Shown: piece after piece, positions 54,131 through 61,387 of the stretch
Numbering within the stretch: position 1 is the first letter of the stretch
Layout of the letters: every line of letters begins with the position of its first letter
From: an uncultured Bacteroidales bacterium
Lineage (GTDB): Bacteria > Bacteroidota > Bacteroidia > Bacteroidales > UBA932
Length of the DNA: 64,000 nt
Assembly (NCBI GenBank): GCA_944326265.1
Contig: CALVDE010000014.1
Location: forward strand, 1 to 64,000
Direction of reading: 5' to 3'
The notes under the pieces: generated by a model
Databases searched by the model: none
Seen by the model: the letters and a program-made list of their open reading frames with translations, nothing else
Told to the model about the DNA's origin: nothing
Program-made: the position numbers and the translations under genes

Positions 54131-55329
54131 CACCGCATAAAGACAGGCTGGTCTCTCCCGGCTACTGCTTCATCCTCGCAGCGAATTTCCTGCTGTATTT
54201 CGGCTTCTATCTGCTGATGCCGGTTTTTCCGTTTTATTTAGTTGAAGAGTTCGGAGTCACCGAGGGGGCTGTGGGAGCGATTCTCGCCTGCTACACGGTG
54301 GCCGCTTTAGCTGTCCGTCCGTTCTCTGGATATCTGCTGGATTCATTTGCCCGCAAGCCGCTGTACCTGATAGCATTTTTAGTATTTACCCTGATTTTCG
54401 GAGGCTATATCGTCACCGGGACGGTACTGATGTTCATCGTCCTGCGCATAGTGCACGGATTCTCGTTCGGGACCGTGACGGTGGCGGGCAACACGATAGT
54501 CATCGACATCACGCCCTCGTCCCGGCGCGGGGAAGCCGTGGGCTACTACGGACTGGCCAACAACATAGCCATGTCTCTCGGCCCGATGACCGGTCTGTTC
54601 ATGCACGACCACGTTTCGTTCGACATCATCTTCGTTACTGCCCTGGGCTGCTGTATGGCCGGCCTTATCTGCGCCTGCTGCATCAGGACGCCCAAGAAGC
54701 AGCCGGTTCCGCGCACGGCCATCTCCTTAGACCGTTTCATACTGCTCAAGGGCATCCCCCTGGGCATAGACCTGCTGCTGCTCTCGATACCCTACGGCAT
54801 GACCACTACCTACGTGGCGATGTACGCCAAGCACATGGGTATCACAGGTGGTACGGGCCTGTTCTTCACCTGCATGGCCGTCGGCCTGGCCGTGTCCCGT
54901 CTGTTCTCGGGCAAACAGGTGGACAGGGGTCACATCACGGAGGTGATACACATCGCGTTCTATCCGGTGATACTGTGTTTCCTGAGCCTCTTTCTGTGCG
55001 AGAGGGTGGCGCCCCATTCGATAAGGGCGGCGGAGATCATGCTCTATACCACGGCATTGGTGCTCGGAGCCGGATTCGGAACTATGTTCCCGGCCTTCAA
55101 CACCATGTTCGTCAACCTAGGCCGGCACGACCAGCGCGGCACGGCTACATCGACCTATCTCACATCGTGGGACATAGGCATCGGTATCGGTCTGGTGCTG
55201 GGAGGAATTATAGGGGAGCGTCTGTCTTTTTCCTACGCCTACCTGGCAGGAGCCTTCCTAAGCCTCGTTTCCCTGCTCGGCTTCGTCTTCTACGCGGCTC
55301 CCCATTTTCACCGTAACCGGGTCGAGTAG
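54127..55329 (+). CDS. MFS transporter, 12-helix type
   Basis: A 400-residue major-facilitator protein with about 12 helices. It has a motif-A-like cytoplasmic loop YLLDSFARKPLYLI between helices 2 and 3 and RIVHGFSFGTVTVAGN in helix 4. It starts inside the last codons of the YfhO gene (ATGA overlap), so both are co-translated; a joint role in surface polymer or metabolite handling is possible but not shown. Its 3' end overlaps the convergent glycerate kinase gene by 72 bases, more than usual. Substrate unknown. Confidence 0.85.
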   Translation: MTPHKDRLVSPGYCFILAANFLLYFGFYLLMPVFPFYLVEEFGVTEGAVGAILACYTVAALAVRPFSGYLLDSFARKPLYLIAFLVFTLIFGGYIVTGTVLMFIVLRIVHGFSFGTVTVAGNTIVIDITPSSRRGEAVGYYGLANNIAMSLGPMTGLFMHDHVSFDIIFVTALGCCMAGLICACCIRTPKKQPVPRTAISLDRFILLKGIPLGIDLLLLSIPYGMTTTYVAMYAKHMGITGGTGLFFTCMAVGLAVSRLFSGKQVDRGHITEVIHIAFYPVILCFLSLFLCERVAPHSIRAAEIMLYTTALVLGAGFGTMFPAFNTMFVNLGRHDQRGTATSTYLTSWDIGIGIGLVLGGIIGERLSFSYAYLAGAFLSLVSLLGFVFYAAPHFHRNRVE

Positions 55330-56490
55330 GAATGATCCGGCGACGGTGTGCCGGATGATGGCGGGAGCGTCTGCGAATGGGTCCTCTCCGGAGGCTGCGG
55401 AGGAGGAAAGTTCTATTACACGGGTGATGCCGAGCATCGGGAGCTGTTCGGCGGGGACGCGGCAGAGACCTGTGACGATCCAGAGAGGTTTGCCGTAACG
55501 GCGGCAGAGGGTGGCGATGCCGGCCGGCAGTTTGCCGGTCAGGGAGGATGCGTCGAAACGTCCTTCACCGGTTATGACCAGACTGGCGGAAGCGATGTCG
55601 TCCTCCAGACCGGACATGTCTGCCAGCAGTTTCCATCCTGGTTTCAGGGTTGCTCCCAGAACGGCTTTAAGTGCGTAGCCTGTACCTCCCGCCGCTCCTG
55701 CTCCTGGAAAGTCAGGAGCCCCTATGACATTGACCCAGTTCTCCATGGCTTTTTCAAATACAGGCATATCCTGTCTGCGGCAGCCTTTCTGCGGTCCGTA
55801 TACGGCGGTCGCTCCGGATGCGCCGAGCAGTGGGCTCGTCACGTCGGTGGCGACTTCTATGACTGTGTCCCGCAGATGGGGGCAGATGTCCGGAACGGAA
55901 CGGTCAGAGACAGATTCTATTCCACTGATGAAAGTGGGAATGTCCTTGTTCCTGAATGGATTGCTGTTGGTGAACGACCAGCCCAGAGCGGTCAGCATTC
56001 CGAAACCGCCGTCGTTGGTCCCGCTGCCTCCGATGGCCAGCAGTATCTTTCTTACACCGTACTCCTCTATGACGGAACGTATCACCATGCCGAGTCCGTA
56101 TGTCGAAGAACGCAGCAGATTGCGTTTCTCACGCGGTATCATGTTGAGTCCGCAGACCGAAGCCATCTCGATGAATGCCGCCGGCGTACCTTCCTTGCCG
56201 GTGTACATCATGACAGGAACCAGACTCTGGGAACCCAGGTGGTTGACACTGTCGAGAAATACTTTGCTGTAGTCTGATTTCTTGTCCCTTAGGATTCTTT
56301 CCATCACACCCATGCTGCCTTCGCCTCCGTCGGCCATGGGTCTGAGCAGAATCTCCGGTGCGGTGCCTGCGGATTGTGCCGCTCCCTCCAGCAGCCCGTC
56401 CCTGACCGCCTCCGCGACTGTGGACGCTGTCATTGAGCCCTTGAACTTGTCAGGAGCCACTACTATCCTGCGGTTATTCCTCTCTCCCAT
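55258..56490 (-). CDS. glycerate kinase (GlxK/GarK type)
   Basis: Phosphorylates D-glycerate, feeding glycolysis. I start at the ATG at 56490 (MGERNNRRIVVAPDKFKGS), 410 residues, because a TATATTTG box (56495-56502) precludes the upstream ATG. Family marks are APDKFKGSMTASTVAEA, MADGGEGSMGV, LAIGGSGTNDGGFGML and ITGEGRFDASSLTGKLP. It is about 30 residues longer than typical; the extra C-terminal tail (to EDEAEQGNEA) is the part overlapping the convergent MFS gene. Whether it makes 2- or 3-phosphoglycerate cannot be told. Confidence 0.92.
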   Translation of the reverse strand: MGERNNRRIVVAPDKFKGSMTASTVAEAVRDGLLEGAAQSAGTAPEILLRPMADGGEGSMGVMERILRDKKSDYSKVFLDSVNHLGSQSLVPVMMYTGKEGTPAAFIEMASVCGLNMIPREKRNLLRSSTYGLGMVIRSVIEEYGVRKILLAIGGSGTNDGGFGMLTALGWSFTNSNPFRNKDIPTFISGIESVSDRSVPDICPHLRDTVIEVATDVTSPLLGASGATAVYGPQKGCRRQDMPVFEKAMENWVNVIGAPDFPGAGAAGGTGYALKAVLGATLKPGWKLLADMSGLEDDIASASLVITGEGRFDASSLTGKLPAGIATLCRRYGKPLWIVTGLCRVPAEQLPMLGITRVIELSSSAASGEDPFADAPAIIRHTVAGSFLLDPVTVKMGSRVEDEAEQGNEA

Positions 56491-56494
56491 GCTG

Positions 56495-56526
56495 CAAATA
56501 TACGCATCGGGATAAATAATGTACAA
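56495..56526 (-). promoter_or_regulatory. glycerate kinase promoter
   Basis: On the minus strand TTG (56524-56526), a 21-base spacer and TATATTTG (56495-56502), four bases before the ATG at 56490, so the leader is very short or absent. Confidence 0.55.
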
Positions 56527-56543
56527 GTTATGGCCTAATGTTT

Positions 56544-56551
56544 TATATTTG
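56544..56551 (+). promoter_or_regulatory. -7 box of S46 peptidase gene
   Basis: TATATTTG, an exact TAnnTTTG match, 33 bases before the ATG at 56585. No -33 match found. Confidence 0.45.
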
Positions 56552-56584
56552 TGCCCGATTAAAAAACACTAAACATCTTGTATA

Positions 56585-58735
56585 ATGAAAAAAACAACAC
56601 TTTTGAGCTTGATGCTGCTGCTTCTGCCCCTGGCTCCGGTGAGGGCCGATGAGGGTATGTGGCTTCTTCCTCTGCTGGAAAAAATGAACAGCGGAAGGAT
56701 GACTGAGCTGGGATTCGAGATAACCCCTCAGGAGATATACGATCTTAACAACACCGCGCTTAAGGATGCAATCGTCATATTCGGCAACGGATGTACGGGA
56801 GAGATTGTCTCCGACCAGGGACTTCTCTTTACCAACCACCACTGCGGTTACAGTGCTATCCAGCAGCTCAGCTCCGTGGAGCACAACTACCTCAAGGACG
56901 GTTTCTGGGCCATGAATACCGGCGAGGAGCTTTATGCCGAGGGGCTCACTGTCAGCTTCCTTGAAAGCTTCACCGATGTGACCGCCGATGTGGAGAAGGC
57001 TGTCGCCAAGGCAAAGACCCGGGAAGACAAGGCCAAGGCACTGGGCAAGCTGCAGGATAAGCTCTGCAAGAAGGCCGGCTGCGATGACAAGTTCATCGTG
57101 GGACAGCTGACCTCGTTCTACGGCGGCAACACATATTATTTCATAGTGTATAAGATATTCAGGGATATCCGTCTGGTCGGCACTCCTCCTTCCTCCATAG
57201 GCAAGTTCGGAGCCGATACCGACAACTGGATGTGGCCCCGTCATACCGGAGATTTCTCTATCTTCCGCGTATATGCCGACAAGGACAACAACCCCGCCGA
57301 GTACTCCGAGGACAACGTGCCCTACAGCCCTGAGAGACATCTTAAGATATCTCTGGCCGGTTATGAGGAAGGTTCTCCGGCCATGATTATGGGTTATCCC
57401 GGTACCACCAACCGTTTCATGACGGCCTCCGAGCTCGGTGAGACCAGCGAGAGGAACGATGTGGCCATCAAGGTCAGGACAGTCCGTCAGGATGTGCTCA
57501 TGGCCGACATGCAGGCCGATCCGAAGATCATGATTCAGTACGCCAGCAAGTACGCCGGCTCTTCCAACGGCTGGAAGAAATGGATCGGCATGAACGAGAC
57601 CTTCGCAAAGCTCGGAGTGCAGGAGCGCCGTGCCGAGGAGGAGAAGGCATTTACAGAATGGGTCAATGCCGGCGGTCAGGAGAGGATCGACCGTTACGGC
57701 AGTGCGCTGAAGAACATTGATGAGGCTGTCGCAGGACGCAAGGCGGACAATCTGCTGCTGACCTATATCCGCGAGAGCGTAGGCAGCATAGAGCTGCTGG
57801 GCGTGTCATCATACGCCGGCAGGCTGGAAGAGGCCATGGGCAAGAAGGATCAGGAAGAGAAGGATGCGGCTCTGGCTTCCATCAAGGAAGGTCTGGAGAA
57901 TTTCTACAAGGACTACTCCATGCCTACTGACAAGAAGGTGGCCGCAGCGATGATCGGCCTGCTCAGGGAGAGCATCCCCGCAGAGGAGCTTCCGTCATTC
58001 TATCATGATATCGACAGCTGTTTCGGCGGTGATGTCAATGCTTTCGTTGAGGATCTCTACGGAAAGTCAGTGTTCACGTCTCTGGACAAAGTCCTGGCTG
58101 CCGTTGATGCGGGTGACGTGCAGACACTGCTCGCAGATCCCGCTTGTGCCGTGCGCAAGTCCTATATCGAGAGCTACAACCCTCATGCTGTCGCATACGG
58201 CAGTTATCAGGAGCAGTTTGCCCAGGGCAAGAAGGATTATATCGCCGGCACTCTCGAGATGCGTGAGGGCGAGGCCATCTATCCCGACGCCAACTTCACG
58301 ATGCGTCTGACCTACGGTACAGTGCTGCCTTATTATCCCCGCGACGCAGTGTTCTATGACTACTACACCACCCTTGACGGAGTGATGGAGAAAGAGGACC
58401 CTGACAACTGGGAGTTCGTAGTGCCTGAAAAGCTCAAGGATCTCTGGAAAAATCAGGATTTCGGACGCTATGCCCTCGACAACGGCAAGATGCCTCTGGC
58501 CTTTATTTCCAATCTCGACATTACCGGCGGTAACTCAGGCTCGCCTATCATGAACGGACGCGGTGAGCTCATCGGTCTGGCCTTCGACGGCAACTGGGAG
58601 TCCATGAGCGGTGACATCATCTTCGAGCCCGAGCTCCAGAGGTGCATCAGTGTGGACATCCGCTACGTCCTCTTCATCATTGAGAAATACGGCGGAGCCA
58701 CTAATCTGATTGACGAGCTGGATATCGTTGAATAA
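56585..58735 (+). CDS. S46-family dipeptidyl-peptidase, DPP7-like
   Basis: Periplasmic serine exopeptidase that takes dipeptides from peptide N-termini. The 716 residues start with a signal peptide (to about PVRADEG). The mature start DEGMWLLPLLEKM is typical of S46. The triad is visible as His in FTNHHCGYSAI, Asp around DTDNWMWPRHTGDF and Ser in GGNSGSPIMNG. Eighteen residues after that Ser stands Gly in AFDGNWESMSGD; that position is Gly in DPP7 (hydrophobic P1) and Arg in DPP11 (acidic P1), so DPP7-like specificity is inferred. Together with the M49 gene it fits peptide feeding. Confidence 0.92.
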   Translation: MKKTTLLSLMLLLLPLAPVRADEGMWLLPLLEKMNSGRMTELGFEITPQEIYDLNNTALKDAIVIFGNGCTGEIVSDQGLLFTNHHCGYSAIQQLSSVEHNYLKDGFWAMNTGEELYAEGLTVSFLESFTDVTADVEKAVAKAKTREDKAKALGKLQDKLCKKAGCDDKFIVGQLTSFYGGNTYYFIVYKIFRDIRLVGTPPSSIGKFGADTDNWMWPRHTGDFSIFRVYADKDNNPAEYSEDNVPYSPERHLKISLAGYEEGSPAMIMGYPGTTNRFMTASELGETSERNDVAIKVRTVRQDVLMADMQADPKIMIQYASKYAGSSNGWKKWIGMNETFAKLGVQERRAEEEKAFTEWVNAGGQERIDRYGSALKNIDEAVAGRKADNLLLTYIRESVGSIELLGVSSYAGRLEEAMGKKDQEEKDAALASIKEGLENFYKDYSMPTDKKVAAAMIGLLRESIPAEELPSFYHDIDSCFGGDVNAFVEDLYGKSVFTSLDKVLAAVDAGDVQTLLADPACAVRKSYIESYNPHAVAYGSYQEQFAQGKKDYIAGTLEMREGEAIYPDANFTMRLTYGTVLPYYPRDAVFYDYYTTLDGVMEKEDPDNWEFVVPEKLKDLWKNQDFGRYALDNGKMPLAFISNLDITGGNSGSPIMNGRGELIGLAFDGNWESMSGDIIFEPELQRCISVDIRYVLFIIEKYGGATNLIDELDIVE

Positions 58736-58752
58736 TTAACCTGTACGCGGAA

Positions 58753-59823
58753 ATGATTTTAGAAACCCTTTCAAAGATCATTCATCCGGCGGCTGACAAG
58801 GACATAGTCTCCCTGGGTCTCGTCGAGGACATCAAGCTCTTCGACGGGAACGGGGCTGCCGTCGAACCCACGGATCCGCAGGCCGGAGAAAAGGCCGTGC
58901 TGGTACGTTTCAAGCTGGTAGTGCCCTCGCCCGATCCGCTTCTGGCATCTGTCAAGAAGGAGTGCGAGAAGGCGATGGCCGCCGAGTTCCCTCATGCCAA
59001 GATTTCCATCATAGAGCTGGTACGGGAGCGCAAGCCTACCAAGAAGACGGTCAACGAACTGGACGACACCCAGCTCCGTGGCATCGGCAAGATCATCGCC
59101 ATAGCCTCCGGCAAGGGCGGAGTGGGCAAGTCCACCGTCTCGGTCAATCTGGCCGTGGCCCTGTCCCTGAAGGGATACCGCGTAGGTCTGGTGGATGCGG
59201 ATGTCTACGGACCCTCCATCCCCAAGATGACCGGCACGGAGGGCCAGGTACCCTATATGGATGAGGAGAAGGACCTGATCATTCCCCTCGAGAAGTGGGG
59301 CATCAAGCTGCTCTCCATCGGTCACCTCGTGGCACCCGAACAGGCCCTGATATGGCGCGGCCCCATGGCCAGCAACGCCATGAAGCAAATCGTCATGCAG
59401 GTGGACTGGGGCGAGCTCGACTACCTGCTCATCGACCTCCCTCCCGGAACGGGCGACATCCACATCTCGATGGTCCACGACATCCCCCTGACCGGAGCTG
59501 TCATCGTCACCACTCCCCAGCAGGTGGCCATTGCCGACGTGATAAAGAGCATCAACATGTTCCGCCACAAGGACGTGAATGTGCCGATACTCGGACTGGT
59601 CGAGAACATGGCCTGGTTCACCCCCGCAGAGCATCCCGAAGAGAAGTACTACATCTTCGGCAAGGACGGCGGCAGGAAGATGGCGGAGGAGCTGAGCATC
59701 CCGCTTCTGGGCAGCATACCGATCTATATGTCGGTGGAGCAGGGCGGAGACGCCGGCAGGCCCGCCGCATTCTCAGACGGTCCGGATGCCGCTGCCTTCG
59801 CTGCTGTTGCCGACAGACTGTAA
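58753..59823 (+). CDS. Mrp/ApbC-type P-loop ATPase, Fe-S carrier
   Basis: Delivers iron-sulfur clusters to target proteins. The 356-residue protein joins an N-terminal MIP18/DUF59-like domain (about 1-90) to a deviant Walker ATPase: IASGKGGVGKSTVSV near residue 120, DADVYGPSIPKM, and LLIDLPPGTGDIHI. In ApbC the C-terminal CxxC cysteines bind the cluster; here the segment reads NMAWFTPAEHPEEKYY without them, as I recall for Bacteroidota homologues. It follows the S46 gene by 17 bases and precedes the sigma gene by 15, so the three may share transcripts. Confidence 0.92.
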   Translation: MILETLSKIIHPAADKDIVSLGLVEDIKLFDGNGAAVEPTDPQAGEKAVLVRFKLVVPSPDPLLASVKKECEKAMAAEFPHAKISIIELVRERKPTKKTVNELDDTQLRGIGKIIAIASGKGGVGKSTVSVNLAVALSLKGYRVGLVDADVYGPSIPKMTGTEGQVPYMDEEKDLIIPLEKWGIKLLSIGHLVAPEQALIWRGPMASNAMKQIVMQVDWGELDYLLIDLPPGTGDIHISMVHDIPLTGAVIVTTPQQVAIADVIKSINMFRHKDVNVPILGLVENMAWFTPAEHPEEKYYIFGKDGGRKMAEELSIPLLGSIPIYMSVEQGGDAGRPAAFSDGPDAAAFAAVADRL

Positions 59824-59838
59824 ACTGCGGATAAGCTT

Positions 59839-60378
59839 ATGGCCAATATCGCAGAAGACATACGTAATGGAGACGGGAAGGCGTTCGAGATGTTCTACCG
59901 CCTGGAATACAACAATCTCGTACACTTCATTACAAGTTATATCTGCGACAGCGAGAAGGCCCGCGACCTGGCCCAGGACGTCCTGTTCACGGTATGGGAG
60001 AAGCGCTGTTCCATACGGCCTGATTCGAATCTCCGCGCATGGGTCTTTACCATAGCCAGGAACCGGACCCTGAATTTTCTGAAGGAGAAGAAACTGTTTT
60101 CCGACCCTTCCCTTACTAGTGTTTTAGAAGAAAGGACAGCTGCCCTCGAGGACCCGTCAGTGGAACATCTGATAGACTCGCTGGAGCTGTCCTCTTTAAT
60201 TAGGAAGACATTCGACTCCCTGCCTGACACCGCCAGGGACACCTTCCACATGAGCAGGCTCGACGGTATGACCAACAGGGAGATATCCGCGAAAAAGGGA
60301 CTCAGCGTCAAGGCTGTGGAATATCACATCAAGATCTCGCTGCGGCATTTCCGCAACAGGCTGAAAGAATATCTGTAG
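59839..60378 (+). CDS. ECF-type sigma-70 factor
   Basis: A 179-residue sigma factor with region 2 (FYRLEYNNLVHFITSYICDSEKARDLAQDVLFTVWEKR, split over two helices, DLAQDVFxxxW-like) and region 4 (SLPDTARDTFHMSRLDGMTNREISAKKGLSVKAVEYHI, helix-turn-helix). Length and lack of regions 1 and 3 mark it as ECF. With the following fecR and SusC-like receptor it makes a standard Bacteroidota trans-envelope signalling set: substrate at the receptor frees sigma from FecR. It lies only 15 bases after the Mrp gene and has no clear promoter of its own. Confidence 0.93.
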   Translation: MANIAEDIRNGDGKAFEMFYRLEYNNLVHFITSYICDSEKARDLAQDVLFTVWEKRCSIRPDSNLRAWVFTIARNRTLNFLKEKKLFSDPSLTSVLEERTAALEDPSVEHLIDSLELSSLIRKTFDSLPDTARDTFHMSRLDGMTNREISAKKGLSVKAVEYHIKISLRHFRNRLKEYL

Positions 60379-60448
60379 TGAAAAATTTTTAGGATAGGGC
60401 AGGAGTTGATTGTATTATATAGACAAGGAAAAGATTAGAGACCCGATT

Positions 60449-61312
60449 ATGGAAAAGCTGGATAAGGAAAAACTGAGTAAATTCAATGCCGAGGTGTTCT
60501 CGACCATGCCGGACGAGCCCTCTCTGGGGCCTGTCCCGTCATTCGGCGGCAGGAGGCGGAAAACCCCTGCCGTGGACTGGTGTTTCCGTGCGGCGGCGGT
60601 TGTCCTGGCCGGTCTTTTCTGCTGGTCGCTGCTGAGGCCGGAGCCTCCCGTCGATCCGACTGTATTCACAGCCAGGGCGGCCGATGTATATACGGTGTCC
60701 AATGGTGTCAGGAGCCGTGTCGTCCTTCCAGATTCCTCCGTCGTCTGGCTCAACTGCGGCAGCGAGCTGCTCGTGGCCGATGATTATGAGAACGGCAACA
60801 GAGAGGTTGCCTTGCGCGGAGAAGGCTATTTTGACGTACATTCCGACCCTTCGGACCCGTTCTATGTCCGCACCCCGGGAGGTCCTGCGGTCAGAGTCAC
60901 CGGCACAGCCTTCAACCTTTCCTGCTATTCTCCGGACAGAGAGGTAAGGCTCACCCTGCTGAGGGGGTCTGTCCAGATGCTGACGGACGAAAACAGCACC
61001 CTTGCAGTGGAGGAAGGTTCCAGGATTACTGTCAAGGACGGACACGCCTATATCAACAGGACTCCTGACATAGAAGGGGATATTGCCTGGACGAAGGGCA
61101 CCCTGCATTTCGACAACACTCCGATGCCGGAGGTCCTGGAATCGCTGGAACGCTGGTACGGGGTGGAGATAACTGTCAGTGACAGTTCCATATACAACAA
61201 TTTCTTCACTGCAGATTTCCGCTCCGAGTCCATCACCCGCGTTCTGGAGCTCCTGGCCATCACCTGCGACATAGTCTATGCCGTGGACGGAAATATGATA
61301 ACCCTCGGTTAA
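60449..61312 (+). CDS. FecR-family anti-sigma factor
   Basis: Inner-membrane regulator that holds the ECF sigma factor. From the ATG at 60449 (MEKLDKEKLSK) it has 287 residues: cytoplasmic N-terminus, one membrane helix (about 50-66, AAAVVLAGLFCWSLL), the FecR domain with GVRSRVVLPDSSVVWLNCGSEL and REVALRGEGYFDVHSD, and a C-terminal DUF4974 region ending RVLELLAITCDIVYAVDG that resembles an STN fold. An in-frame TTG at 60410 with an AGGAG ahead is an alternative start. It sits between sigma and receptor genes as expected. Confidence 0.9.
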   Translation: MEKLDKEKLSKFNAEVFSTMPDEPSLGPVPSFGGRRRKTPAVDWCFRAAAVVLAGLFCWSLLRPEPPVDPTVFTARAADVYTVSNGVRSRVVLPDSSVVWLNCGSELLVADDYENGNREVALRGEGYFDVHSDPSDPFYVRTPGGPAVRVTGTAFNLSCYSPDREVRLTLLRGSVQMLTDENSTLAVEEGSRITVKDGHAYINRTPDIEGDIAWTKGTLHFDNTPMPEVLESLERWYGVEITVSDSSIYNNFFTADFRSESITRVLELLAITCDIVYAVDGNMITLG

Positions 61313-61387
61313 ATTTTCTTTAGGGTAGTCCGGTGAAATATTGTAATTATTGTAGTCAGATGACTATAATAACCAATATTAACCGAG

